This document shows positions 1 to 12,896 of a DNA stretch of 64,000 nucleotides, piece after piece. Position 1 is the first letter of the stretch. Each line of letters starts with the position of its first letter. The notes beneath the pieces were generated by a model, which was given only the letters and a program-made list of their open reading frames with translations, made no database searches and was not told the origin of the DNA. This stretch comes from Sycobia sp. Sy_11 (Eukaryota > Arthropoda > Insecta > Hymenoptera > Epichrysomallidae): assembly GCA_018907035.1 (NCBI GenBank), contig JACCIC010000028.1, forward strand, positions 3,636,501 to 3,700,500, written 5' to 3'. A program made the translations under genes and the position numbers.

Positions 1-713
1 CCGATGCGAGCTTGTGTCTGTGTGTGAGAGTGAGAGTGAGACTGAGACGGACGTGCACTTGTCAAGCGAAAATTCGAGGAAAATAGCAGGGACTGTGTTG
101 AAGCGTCAAGCGTATGCGTGCTGCCGAACGATCGTTGACGCGAGTGTTGCAGGCAGAAGCTTCGCGTTGCTCCGGCGAACGCGCGGCTCGCTCCCCCGTA
201 CGTCGAAGCCCTCGGCGCAAACTGTCGATATGCGCGACCAGGACGATTTCCCGTTGCGCGCTCCGACCGTGGCACGGTGCGGCATCCGTCGACGCGTCCA
301 GCTGGACTTTCTCCGACTCATCATCGCGATTCCTCTGGCCGAGAATGACTGCCCATTCGCCGTCGATTATGAAACGCGCGAGATCGGCCGAGCGATCTGG
401 CGCAGCTGTATCTGCCGTATCCTCGCACTAACTAGAAAAAATTGCCCGAAAAGATCGTTGGCGCGCGTACGCGTGCGCCCGATCGATAAATCGATGATTA
501 AAAAATAGTAAATTTTCTCCTCGACACGACGAGCTGTGCGTATCAATATATATATATACATAGCGACTAGACACCGCGGTGCGCGAAAGCGAAGCGAACC
601 AAAGTCCAAAACGTACGAATGCGAACGTAAACACGCGCGTAGCGATCGTTAACGCCGCGATCGCGCCCTCGGATGGAGCGGTAACCTACGGAGAGGTCGC
701 GTCGCGCGTGCAG

Positions 714-732
714 GTGACGCCGCGCGCGTCAC
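714..732. promoter_or_regulatory. GC-rich inverted repeat with CRE-like half-sites
   Basis: GTGACGC at 714-720 and GCGTCAC at 726-732 are exact reverse complements separated by five bases. Each arm contains TGACG/CGTCA, the half-site of CREB/ATF factors. It lies in the CpG-rich block at the left end. Function is inferred from the motif alone, and such motifs arise by chance in CpG-rich DNA. Confidence 0.25.
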
Positions 733-1276
733 CGGGTCCAGGAACGTTAGAGCAGCGCGACCGATCGGCGAGCGTAGCGAGCTACATGCATGGGCATAAG
801 CGTGCGCGCGCGCGCGGATATAATGTAAATAAAAAGACTGGACTCCCGTCCCGTCGGCTCACAGTGACGGCGGCTGTCGTCCACGTAGGACATGACGCTC
901 CCTCGCCTCATCCTGCCCGGGGGCGCTCGGTCCTGGCCGGGGGGATCCCCCGCTGGAAGAAGCCGCCGGGGGCTCGCGGCCGCCGGCTACCGGCGCGCGC
1001 ACAAACACACGCGCACAGACACAGAGTCCCGGGGGAATGGCTGGCCCCGTACGCGAGTTCACACGCGCGTATGGATTTGCGAACGCGCACTGGCGCGCAC
1101 GAGCCCCGGGCGCGGTCGCCTTCCTCTCGCCGCCGGTTACGTCCGTGCGGAAGCTTCCTTCCTGCGTGGCGCCTCTCGAGAGCGCGCGCTGTATTGGAGA
1201 GAATAAACGGCGTGCAGACCGCGCGGCCCGCGCACACTGCTGCCGGCGCGCCGCGGCACGCCGATTCTATACGCGG

Positions 1277-1300
<24 letters not shown>
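1277..1300 (+). repeat. (CT)n microsatellite
   Basis: About 12 uninterrupted CT units, followed by degenerate CT-rich sequence to about 1328, inside the CpG-rich block. Confidence 0.9.
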
Positions 1301-1307
<7 letters not shown>

Positions 1308-1434
1308 TCTCCCTGTCTCCCTGTCTCCCGCGCCGAGCGGCAGGTGATTACGCGCGCGGCGATTATTAGCCTCCCCGCGCGCGGCCTCCGCCACCCGATG
1401 CGCGCCAGCGAGCGAGCGAGCGAGGCGGATGGTA

Positions 1435-1437
<3 letters not shown>

Positions 1438-1475
<38 letters not shown>
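1438..1475 (+). repeat. (GA)n microsatellite
   Basis: About 16 GA units in the CpG-rich block, with a CT tract about 150 bases upstream. The two could pair as an inverted repeat in a transcript. Confidence 0.9.
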
Positions 1476-2786
1476 GGAGGGGGTGGGAGATGAGCTCCCA
1501 CCTAGGCCTCCGAGTTTCGGCGGGTGGGAGCGATGTCGCCGCGACTCCTCGACGACGAGGCGTGAAAGACGCCGCCGTCGGAAGCCGTCGCCACCCCGGC
1601 CTCCCTGCGGGGGCTGCTGCGATCCGGCCGTCGAGCGATCCGAGAAAGAGAGGTGCCCGACACTCCGTATATATGTATGCGTCTGCGTACGCGTAACGTA
1701 TAGCCGTAGATCTAGGAGGTGACGATCGGGTCACCTTAGCGCGACATTATCGCTTCGTCAGCTTCTCCGATAACGGCTCCGGTTCGGCTTCTTCTATGTA
1801 TATATTAGCGTGCAGCTGCGCGATCTTTTTTCCTCTCTGTCCCTCCCCTGAAATGTCAAGAAAACGAATTTTCCGATTAAATAAAAAGCTCGGCTTTGGC
1901 CGACGAATTTCTTCTCAGTCGTCTGGGATTCTCGATTCTCATATTGTGCACCTTATAAAAGTCAAATCGAAACGCTTATCAGTACAGATAGATTGGCGCG
2001 TAGAACTGTTCACAGAGTCTCAGTTGGATTTCGGCGAAGCTCATTTTCCATCTCGTATCGACTCTCCTCTTAAACTGCCGTTCCTTTTGAATCGTACTTT
2101 TTTTTCGACATCGATATTTCTCTGCGAACACTTCTCCGATTCGGAAACGTATGATATTTTATTTCTTTAAATGTACAACATTTACCTCCCTATCATTCGC
2201 ACAGTTCTCGATGATCAAAGTTCAGTAGTGATTTCATGAAAAAAAAAATAAAAAGAAAAAGAAAAAAAAACGAAATATTTCTCCCAAAAATAAGAATACG
2301 TATGCATAAATTCGAAAAAGTACTTTACATTAAAGCCGTTTAAAGTACGTATGTTGTTTAAAGACCTTTGATATATTACTATATTTACCGTACACACATA
2401 CACGAGCGCTCGGAACCTTGGGGAAAAACCGACTCTATATTTCAAAAATTTTACGCAGAAGAGCGGCTCGGGCCGCTGACGCAAAGATACTACTCGATTT
2501 TCATGTACACCTATGGGTGCGTAACTTGGTCGTTCTAAATATTCAACGTAGGAAGGTCTTTTCCATTATATACACAACGCGTGCACACACGCGCGCGCGC
2601 AGGAGACACAAAAATATATGTGAGCTTATTAATTCATTTTATCGTGGATCGTAAATTTAACGTAAGATTATAAGCGAGAACGTAAAAGATTTTGTTTGTC
2701 TAATAAAATTTTACACCGCGCATACGTCAGCGTTATTCGTCGACCAAAGATCTACATATTACATAATAAATACCATATTATATTAA

Positions 2787-2821
<35 letters not shown>

Positions 2822-2899
2822 AAATAAAAATATATGGATAGTTGCCGATAAATAATTCTCCTATTAAATCGCCTTCAATAAGTCTTATATTATTCCTAC

Positions 2900-2902
<3 letters not shown>

Positions 2903-2952
<50 letters not shown>
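2903..2952 (+). repeat. (TA)25 microsatellite
   Basis: Fifty bases of uninterrupted TA in AT-rich spacer. Confidence 0.95.
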
Positions 2953-2956
<4 letters not shown>

Positions 2957-3345
2957 TACTCTATTATCAAAGTACCTACTTAATCCAATAAGAAATCTAC
3001 ATTTTCATTCATAATTTACATTAAAATACGGACGATCATTCTAAAACAACCATTAAATATCCTCATTATTTGAATTACACTCTAATTCTTTAAAATTTAC
3101 ACAATGATTATGACTTCTGCACGTAATATATCATAATACAACGCGCACGCATAATTATAAAAATTGATACACATACTCATTATTTAATCCTCCCTAACTC
3201 GAACGGTAATATTTTCGGTAAACCTTTGAACAAATTAAATGGATCAAATCCAGTTGTGAAAAAAAAGCTCAAGTCTTATACACTGTGTTATTACAATAGA
3301 GCGTTAATTCGTAATAACGGCTAACTCCTAAAGGGCGAAAGAGAA

Positions 3346-3350
<5 letters not shown>

Positions 3351-3397
<47 letters not shown>
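3351..3397 (+). repeat. (GA)n microsatellite
   Basis: About 23 uninterrupted GA units. Confidence 0.95.
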
Positions 3398-3400
<3 letters not shown>

Positions 3401-3631
3401 AAGGATATCATACACTCATACGAAAAGAAACCAGAAGCGTAATGATTTTTATTTTTTTTTTTAACGAACGAAGTAGAACCTAACAGATAACAATTATACA
3501 TTTCTAGCCTCGTTCTCTCCGCTGGCATAAAACACACGAAACGAAGTACAAACAACCGAGCGTCGAGACGAAAATCTTCCACGACGATCGCACCACAGCT
3601 CCATAACACAATATATATATATATATATGTT

Positions 3632-3662
<31 letters not shown>

Positions 3663-3680
3663 GCGTGTGTGTGTGTGTGT
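3632..3680 (+). repeat. Compound (GTGC)n-(GT)n repeat
   Basis: About seven GTGC units run into about ten GT units, preceded by a short (TA)n at 3611-3628. Confidence 0.85.
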
Positions 3681-3951
3681 ATTTGTGCGCGCGCACGCAT
3701 ATATATATGAATTAAGCGTCGCATTGCAACGAGCGCGAACGCACAATTTTTTCCCCCCGATGGTCGATAGAAAGCGAAAAAACCATTACTCAATTGACAA
3801 TTATTGAGATGGGGGGCGAATAATTCGCACCGAAGGTTATAGGACATTGAGGTTCGGCGCCGACGAGCGATTCGACACGAGAAGAACGCGCAACTCTGCT
3901 CTCCCCTGGATTATATATACATATATACATGCATGCATATATATATTTATA

Positions 3952-3960
<9 letters not shown>

Positions 3961-4026
<66 letters not shown>
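3961..4026 (+). repeat. (AC)33 microsatellite
   Basis: Sixty-six bases of uninterrupted AC, flanked on both sides by TA/ATAC-rich sequence. It is the longest AC tract in the window. Confidence 0.95.
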
Positions 4027-4034
<8 letters not shown>

Positions 4035-7000
4035 GCGCCGTATATCATTCTGTCTTTCTCCTTCTTTTTTTTTTTATTTGCTCGAACGCTGGATGACAGA
4101 TGATTGATAAGGATGTACCGTACGCACACGGACACTAACACGAGAATATAGTGTCGAGAGCCCGTGTCGCGTCGTCGTCGTCGTCGTCTTCGTCGAGGAT
4201 CCACGAGCGCTTGAAAAAAAAAATATATATATATATACATATATATATAACGGCGTGTTTAAGGTTTTCTTTCGCGCAACGATAATATTTACAGGTGGCA
4301 AACGTACGAGGCGCTCTCCCGGCGCCGTCGCTCGCGCCCGCGCCAAGATAAGGGGGATAATGCGGAAAGGCGCGACCTGTATATAATAAATGCATTCCTC
4401 CGCGCTGCGCGTACGGCGGCGCGCCCCGCCGTGAGCCGGTCGTCGGATGTATGCATCGACATGGCCGTGCGCGTGTGCGCGGGCGCGCTTTATTCAACTC
4501 GCTCTTAACGTTAAACGCTGTTCTTGCGACTGAGGCTGGGTGGCGCGCGGCTAGATCGGTCAAGGGATCTTCGCTGATCGGAAGGATGAATTTGACGCAT
4601 GGTCTTCTGAGACTGGCCGGAGCACTGGCCACGCGTGCCTAGACAACTGAAACAACGAGACGCAAAACGCATCGAATTGCTCCGAAAGTCCGCTCGTCTC
4701 CGTCGTCGCGGTCGGGGCGTCAGGACACGATCCAAATGATTCGCAAATGTGCGCAGAGATGTTTTTCCGAAAGCGAGATCCGTTATCGGAATAAATTTAA
4801 ACAATTTTATCGAGCGCGCACGAGCTATAAAAATATTGGCCGTATGCAAAAATATCCACGATAACCGAAGCGAGCGCTGTTAAATGTAATTTAAGAAGAT
4901 GAAAAAAAAAAAAAAAAAAAAAGGAAAATTCAGCTTTCCAGAAGCCGAAATTTTCCACATAAATCTTTTCACGTCTTAGTTGTACTGGGATATTTACGAA
5001 AGGGAACGCGCTAATTTTTCTTTCTTCTCTCTGATTGACACGCGCGACCAACTGACCGGTCGTTTTCTCGCCTAAAGTGTTGGCGTTCTGCGCGAACACG
5101 ATGGGAAAATCCTCTAAGCCGAATCTGTTCCGAAAAAAAAAAAAAAAAAAAAAAAAATCATTTCGAGCGGCAAAGAAAGCTAATCGAATCCACGCCATCC
5201 GAAAGTTCGCGGATCGAGGCGCAAGAATGCTGCTCGACGCGTTGAGATGACGCGCAGAAAGCAATCTACATCTGTCGGAGAAAAAAGAAATCGACCGATA
5301 TACAGTTTTACTAAGCGGCATCGATCGGCGCCGGTTTCGGGTCGTCGGAAGGTGAAACGCTGTTCAAATATTATTATTAAAGTGCCCTATTAAATTTATT
5401 CCCATAGTCTTAAAAGAACAAAAAAAAGCTACCTACCAAACAAACAATTATTCTCGAAAGCTTAGGTCGTTATTATCTTCTTTTTTTCTTCTCTTACGTC
5501 TGTACTTCGTCGCTCTAAGTTTTCACGTGGATCCGCTTGTTATGTACGCTATGTTGATTAATGCAAATAACAATTAAACTATGCCGAACATATGGAATCT
5601 TCACCTTGCCCCCGTTCCATGAATTGGTCGGTGAAACAGATATCCGCTATAATATATTCCATTCTCAATTAAATAACTGGCGCAATGAGTAAAAGTCTCA
5701 CGTGTATAATAAGTTCGAAAAGGAAGCCTCGCCCAAGGAATGCGACACATAGACTTACATACGTATGTATATAAAGCACGTTTACACCTTAATAAAATCT
5801 CACCGCTCGTATGGCACACAAAATCACAGAATTACGACATCTGCGTGAAACGCCGGAGATTCTTCGAGTAATGCGTGTATACAAGCATTATGATTGAGGC
5901 CTGTATGCATTCGACTCGTGTTTATAATGCATTAAAAAAAAAAAAAAAGAAAATTGCATTTCTTTCGACGACGCCGGGCCGCGTACAGTCGTCTCAATTG
6001 ACGTAAAGGGACCTTCGAAAGCCGGGTAACGGCTCAATGGTGAGCGAGACCTCTCGAAGGAAATTCGTGCGAATTACTGTAAGCCGGCAGACGAGCGGGC
6101 GACTCGATGAAGAAAATTCGTCGATCGATTGCCGACAAAAGGGTATAAAGGGTATCTCTTTAAAAAGGAAATGAACGAAGGCAGCGGTAAGTATCCAGGC
6201 TTTGTTTGATGCCTTGATTGTAATTATTACACTTGGAGCGAATGCAGATAATATAATAATCGTGGCCGAAGTCCATGAAAATGGAAATCATGATCTGTCG
6301 CATTTATCTCGAAAAACAACAAAAAAACATTTAAAAAAACAAAATTGTAAACAAGATCAAATTACATTTTTTTTTGTATTCTATGAATTTTATCTGGAAA
6401 GAGTGACATTATCTCGGAGACGAGTCAAAGCCTCCTCAGTGAGTCGCATATATGTAAAATGTGCTCTTGTAAAATTAGGAGAAAAGCGTATTCACAGGCA
6501 GTTGAATAAACCGCATATGTCGCATTGTCATACTTGCCCCACATCTTAGACTTACGAGTCAATAATATGGATTGATTTTTCTCAAAAAATGAGACATATT
6601 TTGATAAAATGAATAAAACTAATATGCTGACTTTAACTACGTATATAATTTTTGCATTAAATACTCTCTGTTGTAAATTGTTCGCATTGTTTTAGATAAG
6701 TGTGATAAAACACGATCTTACGTCTTCGGTTTCGCCGTGCTCATCGATTATGTACGTATTTCGAATACCGATATTTGTAATTGGCGCATCGAAAGGAGAA
6801 GATAAATATACACCGTTACCTTTACTCTAATCCAAGAAAAACATTTTTTTATCGATCTTTCACCCATTCTGCTGCTCGTAGCAATTTTTATAATTTTCAT
6901 TTTAACTCTCGTACGGGCGATCTTTCGATGCCTAAATCTTTTGGTTCTGTTTTATAACATCAATGGAATAGGCTTAGATTTTTTGGCCCATTTTTCCATG

Positions 7001-7294
7001 ATTTTTGAATCATCGTGCGGCGGACAGTCTTGTAATAATATCATACGCGCCGCACGTGCTCGTAACTCGCACCCCCCCCCCTATCAATCTGCCTCTCTCC
7101 AATATATATAGTTCACGCGTACGTACAACTGTCAGATTGACGTCAAAGGGTTACAGAGCGCGGTCGTACAGTGGCGGGGGCGGGGAGGGGATCACGTACC
7201 GGTGCCGAGAGGATGAGAGGCGAGCGGTTCGTCTCATTAGCCGATGCGTCCGGTGTCGCGCTCTCGAGGGGTGCGAGCCCTCTTCCCCTGCGCG

Positions 7295-7296
<2 letters not shown>

Positions 7297-7339
<43 letters not shown>
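7297..7339 (+). repeat. (AT)n microsatellite
   Basis: About 21 uninterrupted AT units within otherwise GC-rich sequence. Confidence 0.95.
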
Positions 7340-7343
<4 letters not shown>

Positions 7344-7720
7344 GAGCAATGTAGGTCCGACGCTCGTTATCCAATTGCGCTCTGCGAGCGATCCGGTCTC
7401 GGATCATCCGCAGCGCGGAGATTCGCAGCAGAATGCTGGGAGGATTGGGGGAGAGGGGGGAGCAGCAACCGCCGACGATCAGCGCCATGATCGCGATTAC
7501 GATCGCCCGCGCCGCGCGATCGCCTCGACGATCAAGCCCTCTTTAACGTCCTCGTTGTTGCCCCCTTTCCCTCCCACCCACCCCTCCCCCCGACCGGGCA
7601 GGGGAGGAGGGCCAAATCATCTCGCGAAACGAGGTCGCCCCCGTCGCCGCCACCGCCGAGGGGACAGTGAGCCTACGACTGCGAAGGATCGCGCATCGAT
7701 TTTCAGCGACGTTTTATCGC

Positions 7721-7723
<3 letters not shown>

Positions 7724-7761
<38 letters not shown>
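7724..7761 (+). repeat. (CT)n microsatellite
   Basis: About 19 CT units. Confidence 0.95.
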
Positions 7762-7762
<1 letters not shown>

Positions 7763-7929
7763 CCCACACGCGCCCGCACACCCCCCTCCGCGGATTTTAT
7801 TGTTCTGTACGCGCGAAATTTCCGTGGAAGTGGTTAGTATAAGCGTCGGGTTCTTGAAGGCCGTCGTGGACGTACAGGGGCGAAAGGTTTCGATTCTCCG
7901 GAACGGTGGTGAAAAAGTGACTTTTTCAC

Positions 7930-7958
<29 letters not shown>
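7930..7958 (+). repeat. Poly-A tract
   Basis: Twenty-nine A residues followed by a short GAAA repeat. It could be the tail of an old retroposed sequence, but no element body is recognisable upstream. Confidence 0.85.
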
Positions 7959-7960
<2 letters not shown>

Positions 7961-8110
7961 AAGAAAGAAAGAAAAAACCAGAGGGGCAACGAGTGGCGAT
8001 ATAACTATAAACGGATCCGGATGTAAACGTTTTACGAAATATCTGTGAGAAATTGCGCTTCGAGCCGGCGTTGCTGAATTTGCCGTCCTTAATCGTTCGT
8101 GCTGATTTGT

Positions 8111-9014
8111 CACTCGAGTTTGGAGCGAAAAAAAAAGTCATTTTTCACCATTGTAGATCACAGAGGAGGTGGGGAGGGGAGTGGTTGATACGCCGTTGAC
8201 TATTGCAACCGATTGGACAGGGATATTTATCGCGCATTTCCAAAGAAGACTCGGACGTTCAAAATTTCGCACACGATATTTTTACGCAAAAGACTACTAG
8301 CACAATTCGTAACTTCGAGAAGGAGCAGATTGCATGTTCTTGCAGACTACTGGAACATAACGCCGAATTTTCCGTTCAAAGCTAACACATTTTTATAAAC
8401 ATAGAGCTTTTTTATAAAAATTTTGTAGATCATTTTGTTGAAAAACTTTTAAAGTTAGTCATCGTATGTAAGTCATTGACAGGACTCCAAGAATTCACGT
8501 TTAAACAGATCGGCATATATATTAGTTTTCCAAGACTTGGAATTAAAAGTGGAAATGTGCTACTAGTCGTCGTGAAGTTCAGAAAATGTGTTAATCTTTA
8601 CCGTAAAAATTCAATTGTGCTACCTCTCGCTATAAAAATTAAATTGTGAATTTTTTCACCGCTAATGGTAAATTATGTTATAGTTTTTGTCGTGGAATCA
8701 AGCGTGTTAGTGGTCTTCTTTGGGAGCGTCGTCTTGATATTTAAATTAAATTTCGCATCGATCGAGTAGATGGGATGATATGTTCGTGGTCAACAATTGT
8801 CAATACTTTCGTTGCTTTGTTTTGTATAAACGAAAGGCAGTTTACGAACTTTCAACCCTTTTTTTTTTAATGCTTGTAATGTAAATTATGTATAATTGGT
8901 GTAAACTTTTTATACTGTAAAATTTTTGACGGCTCAATATCTTCCTTATCTTATAGTCTTTCGATGACATTATTTACTTAAATTTTGTAGATTATCGAAT
9001 ACCGCTGAACCACG
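8111..9014 (+). promoter_or_regulatory. Probable 5' UTR or proximal upstream region of the aminopeptidase-like gene
   Basis: This AT-rich 0.9 kb separates the CpG-rich block from the ATG at 9015. It contains no convincing coding exon. TATAAAA-like strings occur near 8411 and 8632, but they are common in AT-rich DNA, so no start site is assigned. Confidence 0.3.
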
Positions 9015-12000
9015 ATGAGGCGGTCCGCCTTAAAATTAGGGATCTCCCTAATTTTAATTATTACTATTAATGCTCTTCCAAAAGTAAGTACTTTTATCAT
9101 CTTTGAAACTAAAGTGAATAATTTATTATATATCTAATAAAGGTATAAAAATACTATCCAATTGTCGTCAATTACTTTGATTTATTTAATTTTAATTTAA
9201 TGAACTTAAGAACTACTTCATTCGTGCTAAAACAAGTAAATCGATAATTATTGTCACTCTTGAAAAGTTCTTTTGGTTTCGCTCTTGATATTGAATAATA
9301 TCGTCGTCGTCTTCTAATTGCATTTTACGTTGCTTAATTTATTTTAATTATTTTATTTAATTGCACGTTAGATTCCTTTTAAAACATAGAAATATAAAAT
9401 TTGACAAACGAAAATTTTAGATAAGAGAATTTAAAGAGTAAATGAACTGTATATATTAAAAGAGATTAGAAATTTTAAAACATTAAAAAATTATAAAGTA
9501 ACAAATGCGATTTGTAAGATAATAGAATATGATGTCTATTCCTTGTGATTTTGTAGCTTTTAATTATACTATTAATATCTTGCATTTAGGTAAAACTTAT
9601 CAAAAGGCATTGAAATGAAAGAATTCTTACTTTGATGGAAAATTTTTTATAAATTTCTTTTGTAGACAATTACGTTTTAATTTTTCACGAATTGATGCTG
9701 TAATTGTTACGAAAATCATAATTACTTATGTATCGATTTTGCTTTACTTAAAACAATTCATATTCCCAAAGTTCGTGGACACAATACTAACTTTAATAAT
9801 ACGATTATTTAACCTCCAAATAACCTCCAAGAGTTATACTCATCCAGTAATAGTATAAGCAGTTACTAAACGTTTTATCTGATATTCAGAAGACCTTCAT
9901 ATATATCTCCTACAAGACTGTGAACGTTCGAATAAAAAAAGCTTTCAAATATTCGTATTTTTACCTGACCCGATATTATTCATTCAAAATAAATTTCACT
10001 TTCTTTCCATATTCTCATCGTCGATTATCATAAGCAACGATATTTTTCGAAAGTTATATTACATATAAAAAAAAAAAAAATAAATAAATAAAAACACCCA
10101 TGGAAAATCGTTCAAACGTTATTTTTCTACGCCACATACTGCACGTTAACGTTAAGTACAGAATACAACGCAGAAGTATATCCCGCGTCATTGTGCTCGA
10201 TATCCCCGCAGAGCCTCGAGCGCCGCAGCGTCGACCTGAACGAGCAGCACAAGCTCCAGTCTGTCTGCATCTGCGACGACCTGCGGCCCCGCAGCTACCT
10301 CCTCGAGATCGAGCCCCTCCTCCAGGAGGCGAAGTTCAAGGGCCGCGTGCGCGTCAACGTCACCTGGCTCGAGCGGGCCGACAAGATCAGCCTGCACGTC
10401 GACCCCGAGCTGCAGATCAACCACTCGAACGTGCGAGTGACCCGGCTGAACGACGTCGTCGACGAGGACGACGACAGCTCGTAAGTCGCGCTCGTATGCC
10501 GATACTTTTGTCTTGCAGTATATATATATATATATATATAGACACTTTTTACCCTTGAGTGTACATCTGTGATAGATGATAGTGATGCTCGATGTATAAA
10601 TATGACAGCCATATTTGAACATAACTGTTAGTATAAAAAAGGGCAGAAAATATGATTAGGGACAATTCACTCTGTGAAATTATTCGTCTATTCATGTAAA
10701 GATAACATTCTGTCATAATTTAAAATTGCTCGAAATCAAGATTTTATAGAATAAATCAGTTTTTTAAAAAAAAAACATATATATGAACGCAATTTTTACA
10801 TATTAATCAAGCAATATTTGAAGAAGATAATTTTCTTTCTTTGTTTTAACTAGATTTTTTCCTAAATTATTAAATATAATATTTTAATGAAGTTTATTAT
10901 ATTTTAACTTTATTTTAACATTCTTCGATTATCTGCTTTTGTAATAATTTAGCTCGTCTATAAAGTACGCGTTTTTAACAATAATAAAATGAAATAATTT
11001 CAAATTATTTCGAAAGCATGCGATGCCATACAAAGAATAAAAATAGTTTAGAATATTTGAAATCAATTTCGATTATAAAATTATTTTGATCGATATATTC
11101 TTTCTTCGAATAGCCCCGCACAAAATATAATCGAAATGAGTGTTCATATAGGATATTGAGTTTAATTCTTGTGAGTTCGTTAGAATTTTATCGTAAATAT
11201 TAATATTCGGATTCACAGTGGATTATTGAAGAAGAGTTTCCATGATAAACGTTTTCGATCAAGGAATCCAAAAATATATCCATTCGTTGTTTTCTGTTTT
11301 TCTTAAACGATTAAAAATATATACAAAAAAAATTATTCCATCATATCGAATTTAAAACCAATAATTCTGTGGCGCTTGGAATAATGCACAATAGAAGGCA
11401 ACGATACAAAAATATATACTTAATCGTTTTCTTACTATAAGCGTATATTAAAAAATGTTTGCTTATAAAGTCCAACGCCCTACTGTACAACATAGTCGCG
11501 CGATCTATTTTAAAAACAAAAGGCTGAACTAACACGTCTTTACGAATCCATAGGGAAAAGGAGGCCAAGGCGCCGGCGCTCGTGAAAATCGCGAAAATCG
11601 AGAGGAGCACCCAGAAATTGACGATCCACCTTGAGAAAATGCTAAAGCGCAACGTGACCTGCGAGATCGATATCACCTATCTGGGAAACATCACGACGAA
11701 AGGGATGGCCGGCATCTCCATGCATCATTACATGGACGCGGACGGTCGGAAGCAGTAAGAAAATCCCTTTTCTCGCATTTTTCACGCGTTCGATATCTGT
11801 AGAGAGAAAGAAAGAGAAAGAGAGATAAATATTACGATGGAAGGCAGTTTGATCCAAAGCCCTCATCCCGTGCTTTAGATCCCCTCGAATTCCCCGACAA
11901 ACATTATACCTTGATATACGAACACGTTTTCCATCTCTTCGTCCCGACAGCACTTACGTAGTCACTTACCTGCGGCTGAACAGCGCCCGACGGATGTTCC

Positions 12001-12845
12001 CCTGCTTCGACGAGATCCAGTACAAGGCGAAGTTCCAGCTCGTATTGACGCGGCCGAAAAACATGACGGCCCTGTCCAACACGCCGATCGAGAAGAGCCT
12101 GCCCGTGTAAGTATCTCGGATGCGCGCGTGCATCAGCGCGTAAGAAAAATAGTATCGACCGTCGATGCGAAACCGTCCGGAGGCGCTCGCGGCTACACAC
12201 GCGTAATACGCGTGTAAACGCGCGGCCGCCTCGCATCACAATCTCGGGGCGAACGGAGGCGATGGGCACGCGAAGTTTTGATTCAGGCGGGGAGGCCTGC
12301 TATGCATTATGGAGGCTGCATTGGTATCTCGATTTTGAATTTCGTGGGCACAGATGGGAAAGTTGAGTTTTTTTTTTTTTTTGCTTTCGTTCTAAATTGA
12401 GGAGGGGACAAAATTTCTTTTAACCCTGTCGCTTATGAAAGCTCGTTTACGTATCTTTCTCAATGCGTTCGTAAACGTGTGCTAATTAGAGCTTCGTTAA
12501 ATTCATTTGCAGAATAATAATAAAAAAAAAAAAAAACAATATCTTAGAATCTTCTTTCGCGTAAATATTACTTTATTTAAAATTCAGATACCAAACAGTA
12601 CATGGAAATGATAATCCCAGATGGTATATTCGGTGCTTCATAAATATTGTGACGAAATTTAAAACAAAATAATAGTAGTCTTTGCGAAGTTTTTTCAATA
12701 TCAAATATTGCAATCCTCCCCGTAAACGAAGAGGGAGCTGTTCTGTGATTTGATTCTCGTTCTTCTATTCTATCTGCCTTCAACTGATTCACGCGATAAA
12801 TTGCTCGAATTAAAAAATATATAGGCAGGACCGAAAAAATCATCA

Positions 12846-12896
<51 letters not shown>

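Larger units (their letters stand above)
1..1750. promoter_or_regulatory. CpG-rich block, probable promoter or 5' region of an unseen gene
   Basis: This stretch is rich in C, G and CpG, unlike the AT-rich DNA after it, and contains CT and GA tracts. Several long open frames cross it on both strands, but they overlap one another, are arginine- and serine-rich, and resemble no family I know, so they look like by-products of high GC. The composition is typical of insect promoters and 5' UTRs. The gene it would serve is not identified; it could lie to the left of the window on either strand. The assignment is inference from composition only. Confidence 0.35.
1751..6999. other. Intergenic, AT-rich, no gene recognised
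   Basis: Mostly AT-rich DNA with several simple repeats and short moderately GC-rich patches near 3.5-4.7 kb and 5.0-6.2 kb. The open frames here are short, many start at non-ATG codons, and several are translations of dinucleotide repeats. No splice-site-bounded coding exon or known protein family was found on either strand. Confidence 0.55.
7000..8110. promoter_or_regulatory. CpG-rich block upstream of the aminopeptidase-like gene
   Basis: Composition rises sharply in G and C from about 7.0 kb to 8.1 kb, with CCG- and GAGG-rich stretches interrupted by (TA)n, (CT)n and poly-A tracts. It lies 0.9-2 kb upstream of the ATG at 9015 and may hold the promoter or a non-coding first exon of that gene. 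No coding exon was recognised. The role is inferred from position and composition. Confidence 0.35.

Noticed and set aside
579..1493. A 304-codon open frame on the + strand with overlapping frames on both strands
   Set aside because: It lies in very GC-rich DNA where stops are rare. The translation is an R/S/A/P-rich mixture that includes CT and GA repeat translations, and it matches no family.
6202..6549. A 115-codon open frame upstream of the aminopeptidase-like gene
   Set aside because: It starts at a non-ATG codon, is lysine- and histidine-rich in part, and has no recognisable domain.
7930..7975. Poly-A run as the tail of a retroposed gene or SINE
   Set aside because: No element body, target-site duplication or coding remnant is recognisable beside it; several similar poly-A/T runs occur in the window.
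10188..10622. Antisense open frame opposite aminopeptidase exon 2
   Set aside because: Shadow of the real exon, which has GT-AG borders, the right phase and a DLRPRSY M1 motif on the + strand.
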